The position numbers were made by a program, and so were the translations under genes. From assembly GCA_036365455.1 (NCBI GenBank), contig JAWQUS010000010.1, positions 22,244,501 to 22,308,500 of the forward strand: a stretch of DNA of 64,000 nt. The letters are read 5' to 3'. The stretch is from Macrosoma leucophasiata (Eukaryota; Arthropoda; Insecta; Lepidoptera; Hedylidae). Below are positions 20,521-31,989 of the stretch, piece by piece; positions within the stretch are counted from its first letter, which is position 1, and every line of letters starts with the position of its first letter. Below the pieces are notes generated by a model. That model saw only the letters and a list, made by a program, of their open reading frames with translations, was not told the DNA's origin and did not search any database.

Positions 20521-21159
20521 AAGTGGACGTTTGCAACGATAGGAGAGTTACCAACGTGCTGATAGCCCTGAAGAACTCTTTTGATGCCAGATTTGAAAAT
20601 CTTTGTATTGGAGCGCTGAGGGAGCACGTCAGGGGGAAGTTCCACAATTTGCACAGAAACACAAACGAGCGCAAAAATCGCATTGAACACTGATACATGT
20701 TCACTCGGGTGCCTTCTCTCTTATTCTTTAGCGGGTAGTGCGTTCGTTTGCTGCGTTTGCTTCGTTTTCAATAGCAGTAACGATAACAGCGAGCCAACTT
20801 GTCTAGAAGTTATGCATTAGTGCATACTGCATAAGTTAAGTATAAACCTGAATACGGAATATCATCTAAACCATCTTACCCACAATCCCGTCCACAATTC
20901 TAAACTATTTACCCGAGGGTCGTAATTCGATTACTGCTCGTCTCATTTCGCACGAGATGCCGTGATTCGAGAATAATTCGAGAACCGATTCCAACTCGAA
21001 TGGAATGGGGTGGTAAGTGAATTAAGTAAGATGAATAGTGACTGACTTTTGCTATGTTTGGTTGCATTTTGAGTGAAGTTCGAGAATGGATTTGATTTTA
21101 AATGGGAATTATTTCGATTTTATTTTGTTTATGTTACCAACTTAGTACTTTTTTTATTG
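20521..21159. other. No recognisable gene
   Basis: Overlapping frames on both strands near 20470-20700 are mutually incompatible and carry no known motif. The remainder shows nothing. Confidence 0.4.
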
Positions 21160-21450
21160 CTATGGCATCGCTATTACGCATATTGTGCCAGTGTCAAGTA
21201 AAACGATATTTCGTATTCGTAATAAGTAGCGTAAAAGTCAGAGTCAGTCAGTCAATTTATCAGACTGTCAGTCAGAGTCACAGTCAATAATTCGAGTAAA
21301 GCGATGGCTACTTTACCAGAACATTTACAATGGAGTTTTGGAAGCAACCCGAAACGACGTGTTTTCGCACTAGTATTCTATTTCACTGTACACGGGCACT
21401 GTAATAAGGCTATATCAAACAAAATTCCACCAACTTTATTATATTATTAT
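21160..21450 (+). repeat. Unclassified repeat, inverted partner of 61925-62235
   Basis: Blocks atggcatcgctattacgcat, agtgtcaagtaaaacgatat, the (gtca)n stretch near 21240-21285, gtaaagcgatggctacttta and aacgacgtgttttcgcacta all recur in reverse order and orientation 40.5 kb away. Neither copy has a coding frame. The 3' side carries aaaattccaccaacttta. Confidence 0.8.
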
Positions 21451-21555
21451 AAGGTACAAAGATGTAAATATATAGTATAAATATAATTGAATATAAATAA
21501 ATATTAAAGATACAACTTGAAAGTTAACACAATGAATGATAGACATGTGAATCTT

Positions 21556-21828
21556 CTAAGAGAGCGAATTAAGAAAATGTTGACGTACTTTGCGTTTGAA
21601 AGATAATTTACAGGTTGATTTTCTGATAGCCACGGGAAGCGAGTTCCAAAGTTTTATTGCCGAAACAGTGAATGAATGGGAAACAAAATTAGTGTTGTGA
21701 GAAGGAAAGGCTAGGGTACGATTTTCCGTAGAACGAAGATGAAGATTGTGAGAGTCGCCCAGTGTTTGGAAATTTATGTTGAGATAATTATATATATTAT
21801 ATATATTATCTTTAAAGGTTTCCGTCAA
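21556..21828 (-). pseudogene. LINE ORF2 C-terminal remnant
   Basis: The 90-codon frame has the ending typical of Jockey/CR1-like reverse transcriptases: a histidine/arginine stretch, then FVSHSFTVSAIKLWNSLP, an IR, and a final FKRKVRQHFLNSL. The reverse transcriptase core is absent, so this is a 5'-truncated insertion. AT-rich sequence at 21450-21555 is its probable 3' UTR. Confidence 0.7.
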
Positions 21829-23655
21829 AACTCGTAACTAGTACTTTTACAGATTTTATTTATTTAGGGTTTGCTTGACAATGAGAGCAATTTGTACTTT
21901 TTACTGTAAAACTTGCGAATTTTAAATTATAACTATACATTTGTAGTAAACAATGGAAATATAATATTGATCTTATGCCTTTAGTAAAAAAAAATTCTAC
22001 GTCTCGTCTCTAAGCGCTACCAATGACTAACATGGCATTTAAAAATAACAGGCAACAGTTGTTTAAACCTAAGTATCGAATTCAAGTATTACACAAATAC
22101 CCAGTGTTTACTGCCATTGTGTCACAAGCAAATAACTCCTTTACCGGCAATGTAGCTTTCAATCCAACTGTCACTGCAGGCGCTACAAAGACTGGTCATT
22201 TATTACCGTTGTATACCTTTACACTAATCAAGTGTCAACGGCTACACTGTTAGATTCCTTTTGGGGCAACGGCTCTAAGTTTTTGAACGAACGTATATTA
22301 GGCGTCCATTGTGCCGCGTTTAATAAGGCTAGTGCGCTTTCCACTCGCCTTATACGGCGCCGTACCACAAACGAGGTTAATTCACACGATCTATCGTGGA
22401 TAAGTTAAGCAGCGACAGAGGCGGCTATGGGATTGTGGACTTGTAAGGTTTTGTATTGATTTACCTAAGTGTACCTAGCAAATAGGGTAAAATAAATATA
22501 AATGATGAACGATGCTAATAAATAATTCTATTCAGAAGAAGAGTTAACTATTTTTACTGATCTGTCTTGCGTATATGAAACTAAAATATTTTTTAAAATC
22601 AGCCAACGCGAGCGAAACTCACTTTTCAGTTTCCGTGGTCCCGGGCAGACTATGGTGACATTTGTCTGACAGCCTTTGATGCAAAAAATCGCCATCCATT
22701 TTCTCTATTAAAATTTGGGTGTCTTTTAATTCCAATAGCTTAGCGTACTCATCGTGGAATGGGTCTATGTTCTCTAGTTAAATATGTGAGATGAATCTAT
22801 AAAAATAGTTTCATTTTAATGAGCGCAAACCTTATAACACGTTAATAGAACATTTGGTAATGTTATCTAGATTAATAAACTGTTCCCTAGTATAGGCATG
22901 TCGCTCGGGCGTTAAGTAGTGAAGCTATCGCCGTGTTTGTTTTCAGAAAATATATAAGACAGTAGTACGTTATAAACAATGATAAAATCATCAACATAAA
23001 AAATTATCACTGTTCGAGGATTGATTTTTAAATTCAAAATTATACCTTCTTAAATTTATCAATCTTAAGATATTGAAAGGATTCTAAAATTTTATAAAAC
23101 AATAGTGAAACAAAATCTGTTTATTATTTTCGAGTTTTTAAGCATTCCTCTCGACCTGATATTTAGTAAGAATTTGGCTTGGAATATTTATAATTATACA
23201 TTCTCTTAAGTAAAATTAATCATATTTTATAAAATTAAATGTATTTATATAATTAATATATCTCTTCTACGCATGTTCTAAGCACTACCTCATTAAACCA
23301 CCGCGTTTATCGTCGATGTTTTTTGTTTGCCCAAATGGCAACCATCTTGTAGTTTCCGCTGCGCTACAATTTAACTGTTTAGTGGTGTTAGTACATGCAC
23401 GACTTGACCGAGTGTGTGAACGCTCCTAATTTGGCAAGAGAAATAATGATGATGGCCATGTTAAAAAATATTCTTTTGCTTGATAGGTATGATAGCTCTA
23501 TTAATGATATGGTTAAGGTCACTTCATGGGATGTGAAGTAGGTTTGTTGGTTGATTTTATTGAGTGTTAAATTATAGTGTACTACGAGTATCATTGGGTA
23601 TGGAATTAAAAGTGAAGCGTTTTTTATACCATTACTGGTAAATAAGCACACAGAG
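21829..23655. other. No recognisable gene
   Basis: About 1.8 kb of AT-rich sequence. Short frames (22023-22253 and 23388-23651) lack domains or splice context. No repeats of the families above were found. Confidence 0.4.
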
Positions 23656-23658
23656 TAA

Positions 23659-23804
23659 CCCCCTTATTCATAAACGTACATTAGATACGTTTTAGCTATA
23701 GAACGATTTGTCTTTGTCAGTTGTATTGTCAAATGTGCAGGATAGAAAAGGACAAAGGAGACATTAGCAACACTTTAGCTAAAATACGTTTGTGAATAAG
23801 GGGG
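23659..23804 (-). mobile_element. MITE-F, copy 2 (146 bp, perfect TAA duplication)
   Basis: CCCCCTTATTCATAAACGTA at the left and its complement acgtttgtgaataaggggg at the right are flanked by TAA (23656-23658 and 23805-23807). Internal order is reversed relative to the copies at 10426 and 49945. Confidence 0.88.
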
Positions 23805-23830
23805 TAAGTATATATATGGTAAGTAAGCTT

Positions 23831-24634
23831 TAATAATAATAATAATAATAAGGGGGGGCAGAGCAGCTTGTGGCGAGCTGTTGGTGAGTAGCGACACCAC
23901 CCCCTACCATCATCTCGAGTTCCTCCGAGAGAACTGGGCTCCGCCTCGTCCGCCACACAGAGGTACGGCCGGACAGAGCATCAGGTCTCTCACCTCTGGC
24001 TTGCCTTCATTGGCCGGTCAGAGTGGGGCGCTAGAGGTATGGCATTTGCAGAAATTTAGATAATAGGCTGTTGTCTAAATTTCTGAAAGAGCCATACACT
24101 CGGGGGTGGAAGTGTCTAAAGGCATAATAGCGGGGAAGCCCGCTCCGAGCTCGAGATTACTCGCTCGTGATGGTGAAACCGGGGCCACACCTCTCGACAC
24201 CCCCAGCCTCTCTCAACAGTGTTGCCCCCTGTCGACCATCGGGTTGGCTGTTTGGGGGGCCCACCAAGGAGAGGCGAGTCACCACCTGCCTAAAGTAGGA
24301 TTCGATAATGTGAGATGTTGAATATAGGCAGGTGCCGGATCTCACTCCATAGGCCCAGCCAGCTAGTCCCCCCAGTTCACCCACATAGCCCAAAGTTTGG
24401 CAAATCACTTTTCATTACAATAGTCCCATTATATTCTGCGGGGTCTGTCTGTGTCTGTATTGACTATTGATGCAGTCAGAGAGAGGTCCCGCCGAATATA
24501 ACCCATTACAAAGTAGATCAAAATTCTCGAAAGGGCCTCTACGTGTTGGACCCCCCATGTCCCCGCGCAAGCCTGACAAAGGTCCGGGGTTCAAATTGGA
24601 CCCCGTGCTGACGAGAGACATAATAATAATAATG
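23831..24634 (+). mobile_element. (TAA)n-bounded LINE 5' segment, R4/Dong-like (copy A)
   Basis: A (TAA)n run at 23831-23850 is followed by gggggcagagcagcttgtgg, and the segment closes at gtgctgacgagagacataat with a second (ATA)n run. The same segment recurs at 37766-38935. Insertion into TAA repeats is the habit of Dong/R4 elements, and the 3' pieces near the second copy encode a matching LINE C-terminus. No long frame is kept; small frames at 24106-24321 and 24467-24640 appear in both copies. Confidence 0.65.
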
Positions 24635-24868
24635 GCAACCCATTATACGTCCCACTGCTGGGCACGAGTCTCTCCCCTTTTTGGGGGGAGGCCTGGAGCT
24701 TACTCCACCACGCTGCTCCAATGCGGATTGGTGGAGGTGTTGGGGGTTAGTGGCCAACCCACTGTCGGATGTTTTCAAACCGCCCATAAGGCCTCCGACA
24801 AGGTTTAACGACTGCTATCCATCGATAGCAACCGGGACCGACGGCTTAACGTGCCCTCCGAAGCACGG
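24635..24868 (-). repeat. Repeat D copy joined to (ATA)n of LINE segment
   Basis: It starts ggcaacccattatacgtccc and actgctgggcacgagtctct and ends acggcttaacgtgccctccg, lacking the head. It begins exactly at the (ATA)n run, so it probably used that microsatellite as its target or its tail. Confidence 0.85.
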
Positions 24869-25007
24869 GTTTGTAGCTAAGCTAAGCTAAGTAAGCTTTG
24901 TGTTTTATAAAAAAAAAAATATTTTATTTATTAAAAAGAGAGATTAAAAGCAGCTACTTTTCAGTGACACCCTATGTTCTACCTGTGGGCTTTAGAAATA
25001 GCAGATA

Positions 25008-25480
25008 TTTATTTATTTATTTAACTTCTATGCACATAGAAAAGGTACATAAGGCGGACTTAATGCTACTACAAGGCATTATCGACCAGTCAACCTTTGG
25101 GTTGTGTTGAAAATTTAACTGGTGCTGACAGGTGAGAATGTTAAAATAATATACTATATAGACATACATATGCATCATAGATAAATAAATATATGCATAC
25201 ATATTACACAAATATATACATACAATAATATAAAAAAATATTGATATATAAATACGAAGTTCAAGTCTTTCAATAAACAGCTGATATATGAGTCATAATT
25301 AATATCAACGAGTCATATTCATGCTATAAGCAATAGGGAAAGTCAGGCGAATTCAGAAACAAGTTACGAAGCTTACGTTTAAAAGCAAATTTACTAAAAT
25401 TAGATATCTACATAATTGGAATACTATGTTACGGAAAATTATCATTCAGTGGCTTGTATATTACTTAGGGAATTCCAATG
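25008..25480 (-). pseudogene. 5'-truncated LINE insertion: C-terminus plus 3' UTR
   Basis: On the minus strand, 25480 to 25316 encodes a damaged but recognisable LINE ending (SKFAFKRKLRNLFLNSPDF), followed by a 3' UTR with gccttgtagtagcattaagt and ccgccttatgtacc, and a tail (AAAT)n at 25009-25021. The 3' UTR motif recurs at 49195-49285. Confidence 0.65.
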
Positions 25481-25548
25481 GTGCCTTTAAACTGCATCAC
25501 AGGAGCTCTACTAACATGCTTTACTATATTTAGAGAATCGTATTTTTC

Positions 25549-25806
25549 ATTTTTTTATGTCATGAAGTGGTAAACAAGCATGCAGTTCACATTGACGGTA
25601 AGTGGTGTAGTCTATAAACAACTACGTGAAACTAGAGATTCCAATGAAGATGCATCGCCACCCCTGAGGCCTAAGGTATTATGTCTCTGTGCCGGAAATT
25701 ACAGGGCCGTACATTACCACCTGACTGGAACACGATAGTGGTGAACACTATAATTTAGCGGCAAGTAGATTAGGTAGGTAATTCGGTGGCGCCTTTACCC
25801 GCGAGT
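25549..25806 (-). repeat. SINE-A, head truncated
   Basis: The tail ttttttatgtcatgaagtgg and the body are present to aattcggtggcgcctttacc. The last 25 bp of the head (hairpin and ACTGGTGG end) are missing. Confidence 0.8.
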
Positions 25807-25862
25807 GAAGACCTAAAGAAACATTCCAGTGATAGAATAATTTAATAATTAATTTTAGCTAA

Positions 25863-26178
25863 CTGCCTCGGTAGCCTAGTGGTAGCAGGCCACTACTACT
25901 ATGCTGAGGTCCTGGGTTCGATTCCAGGGAAGGGGGTTATCAGAGATTATGGTGTAAAGTCCTTTATCTCTGGTTCTATTGGGATTTTTCAGTTTTCTGG
26001 AAATTTCCCAGTACCTCGAAGTTTGGTAATGTGCCCGGAGATGTCAACAGGCTCGCCTACCTTTTACATGTTACATGGGCCAAAATGTAACCGGCGAATC
26101 GTGGGTATTTGCATGTATGCTTGAATGCATGCATTTACCTCTGCCTATCCTTTCGGGGATTACAGGCATGAAATTACG
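25863..26178 (+). repeat. SINE-B, full length
   Basis: The tRNA-like head CTGCCTCGGTAGCCTAGTGG carries an A box, and ctgggttcgattcc at 25914-25927 is a near-perfect B box. The body contains tctggttctattgggatttt, ggtaatgtgcccggagatgt and caaaatgtaaccggcgaatc, and the end is tttcggggattacaggcatg. Confidence 0.9.
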
Positions 26179-26374
26179 TAGTAAAAAAAATGTTTTTAAT
26201 TCTTGGTTGGATGCTATCATTCACTTGCAATCAAGCCTAATCAAGGTGTAGTTTAAGGTTACGTAACCCATATGATATCCTTATAATTTCCGTTCGTTCC
26301 GTTCGTCCGTCTGTTTACCCTCAGCTTAGCTCAGAGATCATTAGTACTAGAAAGCTTTAATATACATATTAGCT

Positions 26375-26549
26375 ACTGGTGGTAGAGCTACAGCGGCAAA
26401 GGACGCGGGCGTATGCATCACCACATTACCTTATCTATTTCCCGCTAAACGCTAGTGTTTAGCACTATCATGTTCCGGTCACTTGCTGATTTATGGCTGT
26501 GTAATTTCCGACACAGGGACATAATACCTTAGGCCTCAGGAGTGGAAAC
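26375..26549 (+). repeat. SINE-A, 3' truncated
   Basis: Starts actggtggtagagctacagc and matches the family up to taggcctcaggagtgg, then is cut. Confidence 0.8.
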
Positions 26550-27112
26550 CCGGAAAAAACATGACCCTACAATGTGCGTGGTCCGATACGCGCTTGGCCG
26601 GTTTTTTTTGGTTTATCTTATCGAAGTAAATAAACAAAAAGTAAAAACATTCAACATAAATGACATGCGGCATACATGTCTAGAACTTAAAATTGTCAAG
26701 TCGAAAGTAAAACGCGCGATAAATCCTGTATTTTACTTTAAATATCCATTGTTTGATCCCTATCATATTTCGGGCGGTCTTCCACTGCAAGCGACGCCAT
26801 TCAATGAGGTTAATATTATATTAAAGGAGACAAATAATTTAAAGTTATAAAGGTTAATATTAAATTAGAGAAGACAACGGAAACAAACAGCCGGTTCAAT
26901 TTTTAAATTGATCACAGATATTTTGTATGACGTTCTCATGTCATCTGTCAAAATACTATGGCAAACTATGGTAAATTGAACGCAAAAAACTGGCACTATG
27001 TTACCACAGTCTAAACGAACGACATGTTATATGTACTTATACTGTGATGCTACCAAGGAGAGCGTCCTGTCCAGTACTTTATTACATGTAATTCAATGAT
27101 GCCATTGCAGAT
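26550..27112. other. No recognisable gene
   Basis: A 102-codon plus-strand frame (26542-26850) begins inside the SINE-A end and has no recognisable domain, so I do not call it a gene. The rest shows nothing. Confidence 0.4.
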
Positions 27113-27298
27113 CTATTATATAAAAATAAGTCAGGTTTTCCTTCCTGACGCTATAACTCCAGAAAGTAAGAACCGATTTCCACGGTTTTGCATTCATTGG
27201 AAAGTTCTCTGGCTCCGTGAGGTTTATAGCAAAGAAAATTCAGGAAAAACGTATTTATAAAACATCCACGCGGGCGACGCCGCGGGCAACAGCTAGTT
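27113..27298 (-). repeat. Repeat I-like copy, diverged
   Basis: It ends acgcgggcgacgccgcgggcaacagctagt, the inverted form of the repeat I start, with accgatttccacggttttgc in place of the usual aatcggttcag block. Confidence 0.6.
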
Positions 27299-27309
27299 CT
27301 TTATAATTA

Positions 27310-27568
27310 TATCAGGTACTAGCTGGCCCGGCAATTTTCGTATTGCTTCAGAATGAAATAATGTGTCAATGGTTTGATATATACGGACTATGTGTATGGG
27401 AAAATGGAATTGTGGTTTTTATTATTTCCCTTCAATTTCTTCATTTTCTTTTAAACCTTCCCTGGACTTCTAAAAAACATTCAAAACCAAAATTAGCCAA
27501 ATCGGTTCAGCCGTTCTCGAGTTTTAGCGAGACTAACAAACAGCAATTGATTTTTATATAATATGTAT
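27310..27568 (+). repeat. Repeat H, full copy
   Basis: The copy runs from ggtactagctggcccggcaa, gcttcagaatgaaataatgt and gtcaatggtttgatatatac to ccttccctggacttctaaaa and agccgttctcgagttttagc. Further copies lie at 34977-35126, 47184-47295 and, in reverse, 59526-59795. Confidence 0.8.
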
Positions 27569-27903
27569 AGATTAATTTTTTGTTTCTTGTTTCGAACTCG
27601 AGTGCGAAGTCACAATTGGTAGTGTTCAGCGACTACCATTAGAAAAAGTTTCCGTTCATCCAAAAACATTGCAAATTATACTTAGCTGATAGATAAATAA
27701 GGCACCGAGTTGACTGACCGGAGGATTCTTCGACGGTACCATTAACCATATGGGCACCTTTTGCGGAGTAATAAAAGCTATATTTGACATTTTGGATAAG
27801 CGGCGAGATCCCTGACTCTACAAACGGTCCCTTATTGTTCTGATAAATATCTAAATCATAAGTTTCTATTTAAAAGTTTCCATTGTAATTCACATAAAGT
27901 GTC

Positions 27904-28095
27904 TAAAGCATAGCTCACACTGCAGCAGTGTAACAACGATCGTTTAAAGTTAAGCCGCGACGGATGTTCGAGTGTGCTCGCACGGAGAGCTCTCGGCGAC
28001 ACTCGTGCATCCGACACTTGTGCCCTTGTGCACTCCACACATCGCTCGACACTACGACACGACACACCTCTCATTATTGAAAATGATGTGACGCG
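27904..28095. repeat. Tandem repeat unit 1, split from unit 2 by errantivirus
   Basis: The 192 bp from taaagcatagctcacactgc to gatgtgacgcg match 32018-32209 along the full length, with about ten differences. Remove the errantivirus plus one CGCG and the two units lie 220 bp apart in direct tandem. The unit is GC-rich with short inverted motifs (cactgcagcagtg); its nature is unknown. Confidence 0.9.
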
Positions 28096-28291
28096 AGTTA
28101 CGTCTCGTGGTCCAGCGGAAGGGTTTTTAAAAAGAATAAAAACAACCGGTCAAGCCCGAGTATGGATTAAGACTAATTTATTTTTAGATACAATTCTTAC
28201 ACGCTAAAGTTCCTTATCTCTAAACCTTACACTAAGACACCAACACTTCCTTGTAATTTGAACCGTTGGGGTTCGTTACGCCAACGTAACT
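28096..28291 (-). repeat. 3' LTR of errantivirus (196 bp)
   Basis: The ends are AGTTACGT and ACGTAACT, an 8-bp inverted repeat typical of errantivirus LTRs. It is identical to 31790-31985. Confidence 0.93.
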
Positions 28292-28306
28292 CCTCCCCTC
28301 TTCAGA
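28292..28306 (-). promoter_or_regulatory. Polypurine tract of errantivirus
   Basis: On the element strand GAAGAGGGGAGG ends directly at the 3' LTR, the expected site for second-strand priming. Confidence 0.8.
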
Positions 28307-28324
28307 GAGAAGCGCGGTGAAGAA

Positions 28325-28383
28325 TGCTGCTGCTGTGTCGGCAGCACGTCTGATGGCGCTGCTGCTGCTGCTGCTGTTGCTTG
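28325..28383. repeat. GCT/GCA triplet repeat in env 3' region
   Basis: Runs of gctgctgctgctg alternate with unique bases. On the minus strand and in the frame that carries the hydrophobic anchor they would code for an alanine-rich cytoplasmic tail. Confidence 0.8.
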
Positions 28384-28448
28384 GCGGCGTCTTAAGTACC
28401 ATCTGACGCAAAGTGCGAAGCTAACTGATGCTATGAGTATGTATAGGG

Positions 28449-29156
28449 TTATGGATGACCAGCTAGGCCGTGAAGAGATAGTTGGTAAGTAGATTGGTTC
28501 TTGGATCTCTTTTGCCTTTTGTCTTCCAGGTTATCTAGCGGGACTTCTTCTAATTTTATGTTTGTCGAGAAGTTGTTGGGGATAGTATAGCTCTTCGGTA
28601 GCGGGATGCTCTCCTCTATGTGCAGAAACCTTTTATGTGTTTTGAGTGTTCGCTCCGCTATTTTGACTGTACATCTGTTGTTGATGGTGACGACAGCTAC
28701 ACCACTGGTTCTTTGATACTGGACATCGTTTCCACAGGTTGACTTTACAACTTCTTCTCTTTTCAGAATAATAATCCAACTATTTTCTTTTATTTGTCTG
28801 ATTATATTGTTTTCGAAGTTCGCATTTGCATAAGAGCAGTTATGCGGTTCTTCATGTTGCACAAGTTGCGCGATGCAGTCTTCTGACTTCTTCAGGGCCT
28901 GCCATTCTACGTGTCGGCATATAACTTCAGAATCTGTTACATGTATACATTGCTCGCGAGGATACGCAAACTCGTTATTTCCCAAGATGAGGTAAGGGCC
29001 TTTTGGAATGAGGATTGTGTTGTTTTCATTTGGGATTCCATATAGGTGGAGCAGGGAATAAGGTTTGTTAGTAACTAACGGTATTTCTAATATAAAATTA
29101 AGAGATTCGTTTGTGCTATAGGCTTTGACGGTAATTGACTTTATTAGGCGATGCAC
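28449..29156 (-). pseudogene. env: Errantivirus env remnant (transmembrane half, broken)
   Basis: The 235-codon frame has the spaced cysteines and basic-rich end of the membrane-fusion half of an insect errantivirus envelope. No ATG is seen at its start: the open frame extends upstream of the GTG at 29156 to an in-frame stop near 29370, and related reading continues beyond that stop to about 29540. The receptor-binding front half is absent. The frame ends at 28449 before any membrane anchor; a hydrophobic stretch followed by basic residues lies immediately downstream in another frame, so a frameshift separates the anchor. The copy cannot encode a complete envelope. Confidence 0.8.
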
Positions 29157-29500
29157 GTTCTCAAATGTAGGTTTGTACGGAATTTGAAAATCTATCTCAC
29201 TTTCTATGTTTTTTAGTTCTTCTAATAGGTGGGCTGAATCTACTATGCTTGGATGTAGCTGACCTAAGTTGGAAAACGTAATAGCGTTCTCTAGAGTAAG
29301 TAACCTGTCATACAGTTGCTGAAGGCATGTTTTAATCTGATTATAAATAGTTACTGCTTGAGTATAGCTTTAGATTCTATTTATTTCGCTTATTGCTACT
29401 AATGTTTCCTGGTTTTTTCTAATTTTATCTAACTTATCATTATGTTGACTCATAAAGTCTTTCATTAAACCTACTGCTTGATTGCTCTTTCTTTCACTAG

Positions 29501-31450
29501 CTACTGCGTAATTTTTAACCTCTTGAATTTGCAACGAATCAGTTTCAGACCCCTGCTATCGAATATTGTTTTGTATATTTTGCTAAAGTTGACGACTAAT
29601 TCGTCATCATAGAAATAACAGTGAAATATTCTATCTGCAATTGTATGTTCCTTTAAAAATTTAATAATTTGGGGTTCGGTGTCGTTAATTGGTATAAAGA
29701 CGTCTTTAATTGTGATTTTACCCTTAGACCTATCCTCTACTCTGTACTCATTTCCTAGAGTTCTCCTGATATGAAATTGTTTACGCTGTTTATCAATTGC
29801 GTCTTCGATCTCGGGAATTGTGAACAATTGTTCCGTATTTTGTTGGATAGCGGGACTCGGAATTGGACTGAAAAAGTCCACTATTGGATCTACAACTCTA
29901 TTTTCTGTTGGTATTATTGAAGTGTCTAATAATGTTTCAATGTCTATCCCTTCCAAGTCATCCATTCCAACTTGTGAGGTGTTTGGTTCGGGGTTGATTA
30001 AAGTCTGGTTGCGTTGTTCCCTATCTAGTACTAAGTCTAGGATTTCGCCGGGCACATCCTCGGATTCTACTTCGTTGTTATAAATAATTTTAACACGGGA
30101 CAAGGCATCTGCCTTGCTATTATTGGGTTTATCGTTCTTGATGGGAATGCTTGCCGATTCGGTTCTCAGGGTCATGTTTTTGATGTCTATTTGCGAACCT
30201 AATAAGCCAAGCAAGTCGACTCCTAATAATCCGATAAAGTCTTTGTCGAAGTCAAACAAAAGAAACTTGTGTGTTATATTACATCTAAACATCCTGGGTA
30301 GTTTAATATAAACAACTTCGTTATGTTTTGTTGTACCGTACGGTGTTTTGATATAGTGAGTCTCGGACCTTATCTGATTGTTTAGATTTAAGTTTCGGAC
30401 TACATCCGGGCTTATGAGTGACTGCGATGCTCCGGTGTCTAATAAAAATCTGCCACCTAACTCACTAACGTAAATATAGGGCAAATTATTGTTACTGTTA
30501 TAGTTAACATATATTACGTTTTCTGGTTCGGCATCTATAGGTGGACAAAAATTTTCATTATCCTCCTCTAGAGGATAAGATTCCTGTTCGACGTCATGCT
30601 CCTCACTGTCAAGTTGCTCCTGGTAATTAATTCTCGCTGGCCTAGAACTCGAGGGACCAGGTTGGGGCTGGTACGGTCTTGGTCGTGGCGCTGTAGTTTG
30701 CTGAAAGCTAGACTGTCTAGGGCCTACTTGTATGCTAGATTGCGGTAAGGCCTGATAAGGGCGCTGTACCTGTACATTTGGCTGTGGTCCTCGATAAGGA
30801 CTAGGAATACTAGGCGTATTGTTCTGTATAGGGTACCTATAATTCTGTTTTATGATGTTCGGCCTAGGTGGTGCAGCTTGTTTAGCTTTTGCTTCTGCCT
30901 GTTTTGCCGAAGTAATTACTTCCTCCAGCTCGACCACACCCTTGACCCTAATGCTTAAGGCTACAATTGGGTCAAGTTGGTCCAGAAAAACATCTATTGC
31001 CATTTTCTCGTATAATTGCTGTTTATCTGGGTCGATATTGATTAATGCGCACGATAACTCCCTAACTCTATCGCCAAACACTTCTATGCTTAATTTGTCT
31101 TTTGAGAGGTGCATCAATTCGCTGATTAATTGCACCTCCCCTCTAAATTCTCCAAACCTACTCCGTAATACTTTTTTAATGTCCTCCCACGATCTACACT
31201 GGTTGCGCTGTGAGAGTGCCTCAACAGCTTTTCCCGTTAATTTATTTTTTATCAGACATGCAATCGGCACTGTCTGACTGGTTTCCTCTACCAACTCTAA
31301 TACGTTTTCCACACTATTGATATAAAATTCTAGCGTTTTTTTGTTGCCATCATAGGTGGGCAAAAGAATTGCTAATGTTTCATACGGCATCATAGTCTGC
31401 TCAATTTTCGATTTAGAATTATTGAGAGCCATTTTACTATAGATACACAC
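29501..31450 (-). pseudogene. gag-pol: Errantivirus gag-protease-pol fusion with internal deletion
   Basis: The 649-codon open frame starts with errantivirus Gag (about 1-200), then a proline/glutamine-rich linker (200-270) and an acidic stretch (280-300). An aspartic protease with DTGAS at 338-342 follows. At about residue 440-446 it jumps to KADALSR, the sequence that normally ends RNase H, so the reverse transcriptase and RNase H core are deleted in frame near 30110-30135. Residues 447-640 are the linker before integrase, and the frame then meets env sequence out of frame near 29545, so integrase is also deleted. Gag and protease look intact and could supply proteins. Confidence 0.85.
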
Positions 31451-31769
31451 AAAATATTATACACAAATTGAAGGGATTAATACACAAATGTAAATTGGAA
31501 CACTTGGAATAATCAAGGGAAATCTCGGGAGTAACAGAGTAAATGCTTACCCCACGAGCATTGCCGAGGTCAGGCGGTGAGTCTTTCTTTACTCTCTGGT
31601 TGCCGGGTGACTGAGCGGTGGCCTGCTGGGCTGCGTGGCTGCGGAGCTGCGTGGTGGCTGGCTGCGTAGCTGCTGGCTGCGGCTGGCTGGACCCGATGCT
31701 AGGTTGCTGTTGATTCGCGTCGCGGTTATCCCGAATTTATTCGCGAATTTAAACCGTTAATTCAGACAC
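31451..31769 (-). other. Errantivirus 5' untranslated leader
   Basis: GC-rich leader between the primer-binding site and the gag start, with ctggctgcg-type short repeats at 31630-31695. No frame is seen; packaging signals would lie here. Confidence 0.5.
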
Positions 31770-31790
31770 GAATCCTATACGAGTGCGCCA
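31770..31790 (-). promoter_or_regulatory. Primer-binding site of errantivirus
   Basis: Sharing the last T of the LTR, the element strand reads TGGCGCACTCGTATAGGATT. TGGCGC openings occur in insect errantiviruses; a serine-type primer is plausible but not shown here. Confidence 0.7.
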
Positions 31791-31985
31791 GTTACGTCTC
31801 GTGGTCCAGCGGAAGGGTTTTTAAAAAGAATAAAAACAACCGGTCAAGCCCGAGTATGGATTAAGACTAATTTATTTTTAGATACAATTCTTACACGCTA
31901 AAGTTCCTTATCTCTAAACCTTACACTAAGACACCAACACTTCCTTGTAATTTGAACCGTTGGGGTTCGTTACGCCAACGTAACT
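31790..31985 (-). repeat. 5' LTR of errantivirus (196 bp)
   Basis: Identical over its length to the 3' LTR at 28096-28291. The 8-bp terminal inverted repeat AGTTACGT is intact. Confidence 0.93.
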
Positions 31986-31989
31986 CGCG

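Larger units (their letters stand above)
28096..31985 (-). mobile_element. Internally deleted errantivirus (gypsy/TED-type endogenous retrovirus)
   Basis: 3890 bp flanked by CGCG (28092-28095 and 31986-31989) and by two 196-bp LTRs that I read as identical. The minus strand holds gag, protease, pol linker and env remnants, but reverse transcriptase, most of RNase H, integrase and the front of env are missing. Full-length relatives are about 7.5 kb. Identical LTRs show a recent insertion, so this deleted copy was probably mobilised by helper proteins, or lost its middle soon after insertion. Confidence 0.92.

Noticed and set aside
20387..20704. Overlapping 105- and 73-codon frames on opposite strands
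   Set aside because: They are mutually incompatible, overlap a SINE-C fragment and lack domains.
29820..31277. Plus-strand frames up to 141 codons inside the errantivirus
   Set aside because: Shadows of the minus-strand gag-pol frame.
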